Shown here: positions 24,951-36,420 of the stretch, in pieces | How the letters are laid out: each line of letters opens with the position of its first letter | Position numbering within the stretch: the stretch's first letter is position 1 | DNA from: Cenococcum geophilum 1.58 | Lineage: Eukaryota; Ascomycota; Dothideomycetes; Gloniales; Gloniaceae | Length of the DNA: 64,000 bases | Reading direction: 5' to 3' | NCBI GenBank assembly: GCA_001692895.1 | Contig: KV748185.1 | Location: forward strand, 372,001-436,000 | The notes under the pieces: model-generated | The model's database searches: none | The model's input: the letters and a program-made list of their open reading frames with translations, nothing else | What the model was told of the DNA's origin: nothing | Position numbers and translations under genes: made by a program

Positions 24951-26093
24951 TAAGTTAAATAAATCGCGAAAGTTATTTAGTCCTTCCCTAATAGGCTTTA
25001 TTTTAATTATCTCTAATTTAAAGAGATTTATTATTTTAAGTAAACGCGCTAAGAGCTACGTTAGGAGGGCCGCGTAGTAGGTAGGTAGGTAGGTAAGAAG
25101 AGGAGATTAAAGGGGCTAGCATATAAAGATGGTATAGTAGTAGGTAAGTATAGGGAGGCCAGGAATATATTAAGCGCGTCTTATAATAAGGGAATAACTA
25201 GGGGGAAAAGTGTAAGGAAGGAAGTAAGGTAGGAGTAAATATAAAAGATTAAAGGTTAGGTGTAGAAAAGTTAAGCTAACCTAACGTGGCTTAGACTGAG
25301 GCTTTGTAGGGCTTAGTTAAATACTAAGCTATAATAACTAGTTTTAGTTTGTTCCGTAACGCGTAAGGCTCTAATATAGTAGGGCTTCTAAGAGTGGGTT
25401 AACTAGGGTTAGTTATATAAGCGCCTATATATAATTACGTAGCTGGTCCTAAAATAAGCTAAACCTAATATACTAGATAGTTAACCTCTTTTCACAGCGA
25501 TTAATCGACCTATTTCCTGAAATTAGGATCTAGTTTCTTGAAACCGGATCTGGTTTTTAGGATCGCGCCCTTTTTATAGTAGTTAATTAGCTGTCTCCTA
25601 GGGCTAGGGTCAGGGCCTTAGCTTTAGGGTGGGGTTGCGATTTAAGCCAAGGTAAAAATAGCCTTATGCTTACCCCTCCTAAGACCATTAAGCCGCTTGG
25701 CTTAATACTATCCCTTATACCGTTGTCAGCCGTGTAGATATGGCCCGTGCGCGATTATAAGAATATTAAAACCTTAACTACTAAAGTGTTGCGGCAGAAT
25801 TACTGACCGCCTGTAAATAAGTAGGTTTACCTTTTTAGCCGTATTTAGTGTGTTTGGCTTAGTAGGCGTTCCTAATAGTTAATAGGCCCGTTTCCCGAAA
25901 ACAGAATTAGGATACGGTCTTTAGAATTAGAATATAGTCTTTAAAATTAGACCTAGTTCTTAGAACAAGATTTAGTTTTTAGAGTCGTAACCTAGGCTAA
26001 TATTAAGGGATATATCCTGTATTTATTCTTAATATTCCCATCTTATTAATATAAAATTTAGAGTTAACCTACATCTTAGTTATTTTATAAAAA
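24951..26093. other. AT-rich stretch with 21/22-bp repeats
   Basis: Around 25,080-25,100 there is a GTAG run (GTAGGTAGGTAGGTAGGTAAG). Around 25,893-25,985 a unit near AGAATTAGAATATAGTCTTT recurs four to five times, with related units at 25,510-25,560 (TGAAATTAGGATCTAGTTTC). No gene is seen. Confidence 0.5.
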
Positions 26094-26101
26094 CACTAAA
26101 G

Positions 26102-29100
26102 AAGTATGTTTGACAGGTAAGCCGCTTGACAAGCGTGCCTGCGATTAATTGATTAATAAGCAATCAATTGCAACCAGGAATTGTTATCAAGTAATTAATC
26201 GCAACTAGGAATTCTCATCAAGCGCCTGCAATTAATTGATATAAAATCTCACTAACGGAGGGGTGGTTCGTGATAGACTTTTAATATTAAGGTGTACGAT
26301 TTTAATAAGGTATGCAGTATTAATCTAATTAGATTGCTTAGGAATACAGCAATTAAATACGCTAAGATTAACAGGTTTAGCGTAGTCTACCACTAAAACG
26401 CGTTTTATTAGTTATATTTACTTACGCCTGTTCCCATAGGGTTTTCTTAATTATCTTCCAACCTCTATTACCTTAACTACCTCTAATACTATGCCTCTTA
26501 ACCCCTTCTAACGGGCCAAACGAAGGCCTAAAACCTCGCCCTCACCCTTACCGTCTTTATTATCATTAAATTTGACACCGTTAACGCGTAATTCCCCTAT
26601 TCTAATTAACGACGCGCCTAAATCGCAGGGTAGTAAGGTGCCCGAAATACCTACTCTACCTTAACCAACTCTATTAAATATACGACTGGGCAACGCTATA
26701 GCTTCTTATATCTTTATAATTAAGTAGGACAAGCTTCGCTATAATTTAAACCTATTAAAAGAACCTCACTATTAAGCCAGGCACAAGCGGCACGTTAATA
26801 CTGGTTTTACACCCTTACNAATCTATAGGCATAGTGCAGATATTAAGGATAAAGAGGGCAGGCGCTGGTGGGTTTATAAGCTCTGCTATATCTCTAAACG
26901 ATACTAGGAGGGCGTGTATCTATTAGAAAGTACTACTGGAGCAGTAAGGCATATAAGAAAATAGTATAATATTATTATTACACAAGATAGCAAAAATATT
27001 AAATTATTAACGTCTCTACCAGGCAGCCCTTTTAAAGTTGCCGTTACCGCAACTCTAAAGCCTACTACTAAATCTGAAGTAGCGAACTCTTAAACACTAT
27101 TTAATAGCAAGAAATATAATCAGAACTATATAGATTGGATCATTGCTAATAATGTAACCTTTCGGCAGGTATACAGCTTACGGCTTAGGAAGCTACTTAC
27201 TATACCTTATTTAGCTGCTACCTTAGCTGGCATTATTAGCGAATAGGTGCTTAAAGCTCTACTTAAGCGACGGCTTGCAATCAAAGGCCTTCTAAGGGAG
27301 AGTATTAGCAAGGTTAACATTAGCAGCGACCTTTAGACGGGAGGAAATAAGCGCAATTACGTCGGCGTCGTTGCTCACTGGATTAGTAAGTTTAACTTCT
27401 ATATTAATAAGTCATCGCTTACCTAAATTAGCTGCTAAAGGTAACCTTTCTACCGCCCTTATTAGCCTCCCTTAATTGATCGGCTCCTATACCGGCTCTA
27501 ATATCGCGCGATTAATTGCAGATGTGATTATAAAATATTATATAGAGGACAATATTGGCGCCTTTATAATGGACAACGCTAAAGACAACGATAAGCTTAT
27601 AGAAACGATTATAACGATATTTCTAACTATAGATCCAAAATAGGCTCGACTTTAGTGCGCTGGATATATTATTAACCTTATCATTAAAGCCGCGCTCTTT
27701 AGCAAAGGCGTAAGTAAGCTTTAAAAGTAAATTGCTAGTGCAGGTGCTAATAATATCTTCCAAATCTGGAGTAAGATAGGGCCAATTAGCAGAGCAAAGA
27801 CAATTACGGTGTACATTGGACGAACTAATTAGTGGCAAATGGCCTTTTGGAACTGCTAGACTGACTATAAGGAAGGTAATAAGAAAGTCTTCTATCTAGA
27901 ACTCTTAAAAGACGGTGGAGTACGCTGGAACGCTGTATATATAATAATTAAGAGAGGTATATTCTAATACAATTGCTTCCTTTTAGGTGGGGTTCTATAT
28001 AGAGTTTAGTTGTTGCCAAATATTCTACTTAACCTCTACTATTCTCTACCACCTTATTATATCGTTAAACTACCTTTAGCGCGCGTAGATACAGCCTATA
28101 GCTTACCCCTCCGCTAGTAGATTTAATGGAATTTGATGGCGATAACGCTTAGCCTCTTGCCGTTAAATTACTTAAAAATAGACTTTTGCTAACTTCTTAT
28201 GTCTAATAGTACTTGAACTTTGGAACCCTATTAAACTCTACTAAACCCGCTAGGTTAAGCCTGCCGATAAAGATGCGTATAATCTCTCGTAGGACTTTCT
28301 TATAAATAAGGACTTTAAGACGCTGAAGAAGTTTAAGCGACTTCTTAAGCCTTTTAAGACTCTTACTAATAAACTATAAGGCAACGCGAACGCTAGAGGC
28401 TTTAAGGGCTCTTATAGTGCAGTTTAGGAGGTCCTTTAAAGTATAAACTATATATTTAAGGTCCTATAACGAGCTGATAATAAGATTAAGGCGTTACTGG
28501 TAGAGTACTCGGAGTACTATAAAGCAGGAGTTTATTACGCATATATAAAGCTTATTAAATATTTCAGCCTTACTAACCAAACACCTATCTACCAAGCAGC
28601 AATTGTCCTCCACTTAGCCTATAAGTTTAACTACTTTAAACAGGAGTGGGCTAGTAAGGCTGTATGGCAATTATAATGCAAGAAAGACGTTACCGCGTTA
28701 TACAAGCAGTATAAGGAGAAGTATACGCAGTTAGAGGATAAGGAGGATAATGAGCCGGTTGCTCCTGAGCGGCTTATGTATAAGAAGCGTCGTAATTCGG
28801 ATTCGTCGTCGTCGGGCGAAGAAGGCTTTAACTTTTATAGTATACTTACTAGTGAATATAGAGCTCGTAAGCGTTAAAGACTTAAATCTAAACTCGAGCG
28901 CTTTACTAAAGATACCCCCACTAAAGCTGAACAATATATTGTTAACCCGCTGGCTTATTAGTAAGGTATTAAGCACGTTATATCCAATCCTCTATCGTAT
29001 AGCAATGGACCTCTTTTCTATACCGGCGATGAGCTCTGAGTGCGAGCGTAAGTTTAGCTCTGCTAATGACGTAATTACTAACGACCGGAACCGCCTGGCT

Positions 29101-29424
29101 AATGAGATAATTAAGGCGCTGGAGCTTTAGAAGAGCTAGTTAAATAAAGGGCATTTAGAAAAGGATAAGGATAAATAAGGAGTACAGGGAGGACTTATTT
29201 TTAGAGTGTACATTTACTATATAAGGCAAAGCTCTGCTAAAAAAATATCTAGTACCCAGATTCTCTATCACGGACTACCCGATTAGGTAATTCTTGGCAA
29301 TCAATCGCAATCATTTTAATTAATCAGCTAATTCTCATCAGTCGATCAATCGTAACTAGGATTTTGGCCAATCAATCGCAACCGGGGGTCCCTGCCTGCG
29401 ATTGATTGCCTGTTAAACACACTG
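26102..29424 (+). mobile_element. hAT-superfamily DNA transposon with TIRs and 8-bp target duplication
   Basis: The left end AAGTATGTTTGACAGG (26,102-26,117) is an inverted match to the right end (29,409-29,424; reverse complement CAGTGTGTTTAACAGG), 13 of 16 identical. Immediately outside, CACTAAAG occurs at 26,094-26,101 and again at 29,425-29,432, a perfect 8-bp duplication as hAT elements make. Subterminal copies of GCAATCAATCGCAA/TTGCGATTGATTG and AACTAGGAATTCTCATCA occur at both ends and probably serve as transposase binding sites. The transposase runs left to right inside. The element is 3,323 bp, the normal hAT size. Confidence 0.92.
26850..29165 (+). pseudogene. hAT transposase, inactivated
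   Basis: The frame from about 26,850 reads WWVYKLCYISKRY and onward, with only occasional TAG/TAA at Gln, and is nearly open to 27,420. After frame changes the C-terminal dimerisation domain is intact in an open piece at 28,750-29,130: YPILYRIAMDLFSIPAM, then SSECERKFSSANDVI, then NDRNRLANEIIKALEL. That is the diagnostic hAT C-terminal block. A BED-type zinc finger is expected upstream (26,530-26,850) but only a WVYKLCY fragment is convincing. It is less heavily RIPed than its neighbours, suggesting later arrival. An ambiguous base lies at 26,819. Confidence 0.88.
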
Positions 29425-29432
29425 CACTAAAG

Positions 29433-32400
29433 AGCTGCTAAGCCATTAATTATTTATTATAGTTATATATCTAAAGCAAAGATCACTATTAAGGTTAAAG
29501 CGAGCTATAAATAAAAACTTTTAAAAGCAAAAGGAGACCTTCTTAGAAAAGGCCGATAGATTAAAGCAATACTTTAACGCAGATTGCTATATCCTTATAC
29601 GGCGTAATAGTCGATTTTATATTTATATATCTATAGATTAACCTTTATGGCCTCTAAACCTATAAGACCTAATAGGCCCTCTTCTTTCTATTACTATACG
29701 GAATATACTAACTGTTTTAAAGGAAAGGTTCTATCCTATTTTAGTTAAAAAGACTCTAGCACATTTTGACTAGGGTGAAGAAAATGGGTTAATAAAGGTT
29801 AATTCTAAGATATCTGTAAAGCGACGACCTTAAGGACTAAGCGAGTTATAGGGCAGTTAACTTATTACTACTAAGCATATAAGGTAGAGGACTTACTAAG
29901 CTTACTTACTATAAGCAAGTCTCTAACTTCAATCTAATATATAAGAACTTATTTATTTACATATAGATAAAAACAAGAGATTCTTAACATAGAAGCAACT
30001 ATATAGAAATAAAATACCAAGCTAAGGAAATCCTAGTTAACGCCTTAATCCTTAATAAATGCTAAAAGAGATAAATGTAATTGCGAAAATCTTTATAAGA
30101 AATTTCTTATTCCTTAAAGTAGAAAGTATAGTTAAGGTCGAAGTGAGCTATAAACGAGAATTTTTAGGGGTAAATAGTGACCTTAAATAAAGCTAATAGA
30201 TTATGGCGGTATTACTAGCGGATATATATGTTATAGCGCGGCGTAATAGTCAATGTTATCTAGTTATCTATATATTTATAGATTAGCCTTTATAGCCTCC
30301 AGACCTAAAAACCCTCGTTTTCTTTTATTATTTTATAAACTAACTTCTATTTTAAGGACAAATTCTATCCTTTACTAGTAAAGAAGACGCTAGTAGAGAG
30401 TGACTAGACTTAAACACGTAATAGGGGAACGTAGTTCTGCTCGCTTTAGACGCTAAGCTTAGTTAGATCTGCTAACTTATTACTAATTAAGTATTTAAAT
30501 GCGGTAAATACTCGCTATAAAGGGCAGGGCTAGTTCTAGCTTAAATTTAATAAAATTTCTTTAATAAGCAAATGATATAAATAACTAAAGAGCGTACTAT
30601 TTAAGCTAATAAATTTCCTCCTTAATTCTGCAGACTTCTCTATCCTAAGGCTAAGCGTGCCCTTTTCCTCTTTACCGTGATCTTGCTTCTAGCCTTTACA
30701 CCCCATTTATCTCTATAATCTAAAGTTTTATTACTACCTCCCTTAAGAGTGTGGATTTCGTTTTAAAACCGCCTAATAGTACCTCTTATTTCTCTCTAGT
30801 TACTTCTTAGGCTGTTAATCCAATTGTTAGCCTTCCCTAGATAACTTATAATATAGTAGTTACTTTCTTTAAGGCTGCTAACTTTTCCGTTAATTTGGCT
30901 AAGCCTATAGCTAAGTTAATTAACTAAGCTACTTAGTCTCTTTATTGCCCCTAATAGAGTAAGCTGGGGGTTAATAAGCTTTATTAGAAAGAGTTACTAG
31001 GCGGACTATATTAAGATAACCTCTTTATCTTATTAGTGCGGGGCGAGTATTTCCTTATAGTTCCTTCCGTATTAGCCTTATTATTCTCTAAATTACTCTT
31101 ACGTTCTAGTACTAACTAGATATCCTACTTATATAAGCCGGCGAACGGATAAAACTATAGGGAAGCAACTATTGTATACCTACCCTACTATATTAACGGC
31201 CTTATTGGAGCCCTTAGGATTAGAAGTAAGCGGTATATCCTAGCTCCGTTAGCGGTATCTTATAAAGGATTTAATGTTTAGAGCGCACCTTAATCCAATA
31301 TAATGTAGTATCCTCTATTATAGCGTCTAAGTTGTTTATTATTAAAGAGATAAGGCAGCTAATAGTTTAAGTGTCTTTACGATAAAGTAAGGAGGGATTT
31401 TCTTAAAGGATACTGTACTTAATATAGGTCTGGTTAAAGGATATAGAGGCCTTTTATATCCTGCTCCTCTCTACTACTTAATTAATGGGAGAGCTGACGG
31501 TGGGCTCCGCTTTAACTATGCCTTAAAAGTTAAGCCGATTTACTAACTTAGGGGTATTAGTATAGCATCACGAATGCGCTATAATACAGCTATAATAGGA
31601 GTATAATCCTTCCCCGTCTACACCCTACTTTACTGTGCCTCTATAGGAGGGTTACATTAAACGGCAAGGGTTAACGTTAACCCCTTTCTTCCAATTATTT
31701 TGAGACGGCGATATAGAGGCAGCTAGTTAAGTGTTGCTTTACACAGCAATGCCTATCTAGTTGCGTGGCTTTACTTAAGCCCCATTACGCGCCTCAATAT
31801 AACTTCCCGTCGCCTTAACAAATCAATAGCTGACGAGCCTGGCCTAAGGTCAAGACAAGGTAAACAGGCAACTTAGCTTTTAGATAGCCCCAATAGTATA
31901 GGGTTTAGAGGCGTTTATATAAAGTTGTAAACTAGAACTAGAAGCCAAGAATAACTCCCTAATAACGCCTTACCTAGTAGGAATAGTATTATATAATCCA
32001 CTCCTAACGCCTACCCTTTATAGAGCCGGATACTGCTTAAGTAGTGACTTATCTTAGCCAGTTAATCTTATATATTTAACCCTAATCTGTGGTAAAGGAG
32101 CTGTTAGTCCGTTATAGGGTAGTTTAATTAGCATTTTAGCTAAGCCCTTTACAAACGCTCCGCCTTATACGGGCGGTATAACAACTTCTGTTAATCTGCC
32201 TTGCGTTAAAGGAGGACTTATATTTAAGACACTAAGTAGCCAGTACTTAGGCGCATAGACTTACACTCTTATTTATACGTTCTACTGCGTCCTCATTTCT
32301 ATAAGTAGTCGGTTTACTTTTTACCTATTATTTGTCTATTAGAACACTCTACCTTCTCCTTTTTTCACTAGCCGTTCTATCTAGTCATTAACGTTAATCC

Positions 32401-32600
32401 TCTTCTCCTCTATAGCAACTATTCTGGAATTTGCTTTGGATCCTCGCTCGTAAAATTAACTAAAAAAAAAAAGCTAAACGCACTATTGTGGATTTAAGGC
32501 GTTGGTGTTGGCCTAAGTACTATCGGACTTCTTAGTCTTTACTATGCGTAGGTACCCTCTAGACTATAAAATTGCCCTTCTCCATCGTGCTCTTTTTAGG
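29433..32600. other. RIPed region with a diverged approximately 290-bp direct duplication
   Basis: The segment at about 29,488-29,775 (AAAGCGAGCTATAAATAAAA, ACGGCGTAATAGTCGATTTT, ATAGATTAACCTTTATGGCC) recurs at about 30,128-30,420 with many transitions. In translation both contain a strand like YISIDQPLWPL, so they may be repeated domains of one decayed protein. From about 31,640 to 31,870 composition is closer to normal. No family is recognised. Confidence 0.5.
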
Positions 32601-32619
32601 AAAAATTAAAAACCGTGCT

Positions 32620-34215
32620 TATAATAGCATATTTAGATCTAGTAACACTCTTAAAAGCCTATTAAGCAGCCTGGATAAGGCCTAACGGCAAACGACCTAA
32701 TAAAGAGGCCGGTATAGGCCTGCGAAGATCGTTATATCTTAAGCTAATAACTAAGGAGGAAAGGCTAAAAGTAGCTTTAAAGCGTAATATACCTGCCTAG
32801 GATTAGATTCGTGCCGTCCTATTTAGCTTATAGATAAATATACTTCTTCTTGCTGTTCCCGTTGGCTTTATAGTTAATTATCTTTATGTTAACGGTATTA
32901 CTATATTTATTATTAACTTTATTGCCATTATTCCGCTTACTGTAATGCTTAATTACGCTATTAAAGAGATTGCGCTCCGCGCCGGTAATATATTAGGTGG
33001 TTTTTTAAACATAACTTTTAGGTACGTTTTTCCGCTTCTTATTTGTCCTAATATTATCTAACATTTGGCGCAGAAACGCTGTTAAATTAATTGTCTCTAT
33101 TTTAGCCCTAACTAAGGGCCAGATTACTATTGTTAAAACTTCCTTAATTAGTAGTATGCTTTCGAACTTACTTCTTATCCTTAGTATATGCTTTTTCTTT
33201 AGAGGTATTAACTGGGTAGAATAATATTTTAATATAATAGTAGTAGGTACTGCGGCCGGTCTTTTAGCTCTATACGTCGGCAGTCTAATTATTCTAACTG
33301 CCTTCCACTCTACGCTATTAAGTAAGTTTAATAATAGCTTTATACCTATAATAGGTACTAACCTACGTAGCTACGAGCCCTAATAGCTCTATACTTAATC
33401 TGGAGCTTTCCCGTAGAATAGCCGTTATCCTCCTAATTATGTATATTTGCTACCTTATATTTTAATTAAAGTTATATACCGAAATGTGTAATACTCTAAG
33501 CTAAAGGGCTCCTAAGCATAGGTCCTCCTATAAGCAGGGTATGCCTCTTTATAGTATTGTATAGATTGGTGCTAGAGCGCCGGCTATATTTAGAGGCGGA
33601 GTAAACCAAGAACAGCCTGTGCAGGATTTAAACGTAGAAAAGGAAGACGACGAGATTAAGGAGCCCTAATTGACGATCTGGGGTGCAATTATAACCCTTA
33701 AAATCTCTACCGCGTTAGTCGCCTTCTGTTCCGAGTTTATAGTTAATAGCATTAGTGATATTACGGTAAGCGGCACTATCTCCACCACTTTTGTCGGTTT
33801 TATCCTACTCCTAATTATTGGGAACGCTACTAAGTATATAATAGCGGTTATAGTAGCTTGCAAGGATAAAATAAGTCTAGTAATTAATGTTGCTATTAGA
33901 TCTAGCATATAAATCGCTTTTTTAGTTCTCCTATTTATTGTTATACTTAGTTAGATTATAGGCTAGGATTATATAACGCTTTATTTTAATACCTTTCTAA
34001 TTGCTATTTTGTTTATTGCCGTGCTCCTAGTAAATTATCTTATCTAAGATAGCAAATTTAGTAAGTTTTCCTTTTTATATAGGTAATCCACTACAACTAA
34101 TACTAAAATAGACTGGCTTGAAGGCGTTCTTATTATGGCAATCTATACTATTATTGCAGTTACTAGCTAGTTTTATTAAGTTTTAGATCCTTTCTGTCCT
34201 GCTTAGTTTAAGCCT
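32620..34215 (+). pseudogene. Decayed CAX-type vacuolar Ca2+/H+ exchanger gene
   Basis: Plus-strand translation follows the CAX family in order. First comes a membrane block at about 32,830-33,010 (ILLLAVPVGFIVNYLYVNGI, then FIINFIAIIPLTVMLNYA, then [19 protein letters not shown]). Next is [19 protein letters not shown] near 33,150-33,210. After a loop comes an 80-codon open piece at 33,670-33,912 (TIWGAIITLKISTALVAFCS, EFIVNSISDITVSG, FVGFILLLIIGNATKY), the second repeat with the GNA(T/A)E-like motif, here GNATK. It ends near 34,210 after a last hydrophobic segment. Several motif acidic residues are lost (E to K), and TAG stops occur in between. These exchangers load calcium into the vacuole; a RIPed copy implies a past gene duplication. 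Confidence 0.8.
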
Positions 34216-35400
34216 CTAATTGATATCTTACTCCTCTATAGGTGTTGACCAGTTTCTATTACCTAGAGCTAAATAGGATTTTTATAAACTATGTGTATGG
34301 CTTTCTAGCGAACCCTAGGTTAATTTTCTTATATCTGTTAAGCCGTCCAGGTTGCCTAAAATATTACTTTCTTTTGTTTTCTCTTGAAAAAAATTTTTAT
34401 ATTTATATCCCTTTTCTTTTATGTATATATACAGATTGTGTCTTATTATACTGTTCTCTACTACTTAAATCCTCTTGTATATTTATTATACCTATAATAG
34501 TGCGAGAGTAATTGCTACTATTAACGAATTAATATGTCTAATATATCTCTAGCATAATAGATATATAGGACAGGTAACTATATGCAAAATTTCTAAAGTG
34601 CAAAAACCGGAAGCCGATTTATAAGCGACTATTCCTTAACCTAGTGTGTATAGGGCTGTAAGGCTAAGGTAGTATAAGCTAAAGGCGTAAAGCGAGATCT
34701 ATAGGACCTTTAGAGTCTAAGGGGAAGATATTCTAGAACCTGGAACGAGAACTGCGAGGCGTTTAAGGCCGTTGGAATACGAAGTAGATAAGAGTAAGAG
34801 AGGTGATCCACTTATTTGGGCGGTATATATTTACGTTAAATCGTAAGGCTGGTTTTAGCTACGTTGTAAATCCGCTCTCCTTTCTAATATATATTTAAGT
34901 TTGCTGGCTCGCTAGCAATTAAAATTCCTATAAAGAACTAGATAAGTGATAAAACGTTATATATAAGCTGTCTGCTTATTATAGGCGATAAGCAAGTGCT
35001 AAATAGACGGTAAATAGGTGGTAATACTAATGCCGTTTGCTATAAAGAGGACCTTATTATAAACTCTCGCGGCTAAGTTACCCCCTATCTCTCTTACTTC
35101 CCTACTTACTTACTACTCCTTCTAATTGAGAATTCTCTCTAAATGAAAACTTCTTAATATGACATAATCTATTACTAAAGAGAGAAGGAGCTACCTACCA
35201 ATACCTTCCTCCCTTCCTTTTTCCCTTCCCTCTCTTTTTTTACTCGTTATCTTAAATATATAGCAATGATAATACGTTCCCCTTGCAATATATACTAGCG
35301 GAGGGAAAGTCCGCGTATATTAGTGAGACACTCTATATACATTAAATGCATGTTTTTTAAAATGCATTATGCCACCTAGTTTGGTAGAATATTTGTAGTA
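34216..35400. other. AT-rich stretch with no supported gene
   Basis: An 89-codon frame at 34,242-34,511 is Leu/Tyr/Phe-rich and directly follows the decayed exchanger; I take it as chance. Pyrimidine-rich runs lie at 35,080-35,110 and 35,200-35,235 (CTTCCTCCCTTCC). A short inverted repeat, TTAAATGCAT and ATGCATTA, is at 35,342-35,370. Confidence 0.45.
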
Positions 35401-36420
35401 GCGATATTGAAACTCTCTCTAATATTTGGGGAGTCGAAAGTAGGTATCTACATGCTTCTTAAGAACGTCTTTTCACGGTATATAGCGCATCCGTTTTTTA
35501 TACGAGAACTCGCTATTGCCTATATAAATGAGGTATACTAGGTGGGGAAGCTTTATGTCTTTCTCGGAGTAAATCTATCTAGTCTATAATTTACTACTTT
35601 ATCTATTACCCTTTGCCCTATTAGTAACTTAGGGTAGTTATTAGCAAAGATACTTAATAAACTTTCCACGGAGGTACTCCTGCTAATTGTTAGCAAGGTA
35701 CGGCCGATTCTTATATACTTTAAGCTTTAGCGCTAATCGGTATAGGCCGCGAATAGGGCGGATTTAAAGAGGCTCTGCGAGGTCTCAAAACGTCTCTATT
35801 AAGTTTTATTACCGCTCCTATATCTAAATATAGCCGCTATACGTTGCGGGTCTAACCACTTACTATAATTTAAGGCAAGTTTATTCTCCTTCTTAAATCT
35901 TGCTTATATAGGCTACTTATTACGCGAACTCTAATTAACATAATAACTAGTGTCTAGTTAAAGGAAAAGCCCTTTGCCAGCCTTAATAGCTTACTAGCAA
36001 ACTTTTAAAGGATAGATTAGGAAACAGTCCCGTGTATACTAAGAGCATAATTTTTATAGACTTTATATTTAATCCGTTTACCCTACTTAACATTAAAGAA
36101 ATGCTTCCGCCGGAAGTATTTTGCAGTATTAGTTTAGATTAATTTTAGTACTATATAATATGTTAACTGCCTAGCATTTTAGGGCTAAACTGTCCTAACC
36201 AAGCTTGGTCTCCACGCTAAAGGACTTATATAGTAGGACTATCTTAATATAGACAGTAAGGCAGGCGCCGGTGTATACCTCTTTATTTTTCTCTCTTATT
36301 TCTCTACCTCTACCTTACCTATTAGCAGGCAAGGATTAATTCTTAAAAGAATATTAGAGTCTATGGAAGACGCTAGAGTTTAGGTACTAGATATTGTTAT
36401 ATCTATCGCCGTATCTATTA
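35400..36420 (-). pseudogene. Decayed minus-strand frame, unrecognised
   Basis: The minus strand between about 35,900 and 35,560 stays in phase with stops only at TAG/TAA. Pieces include KKENKLALNYSKWLDPQRIA, AIFRYRSGNKT and NYPKLLIGQRVIDKVVNYRL. This looks like a once-coding sequence but I cannot name a family. Confidence 0.35.

Noticed and set aside
26819..26819. Ambiguous base N (also at 56,117)
   Set aside because: Single undetermined bases inside repeats; an assembly limit, not a biological signal.
34242..34511. 89-codon hydrophobic plus frame
   Set aside because: AT-rich chance frame after the decayed exchanger, no recognisable motif.
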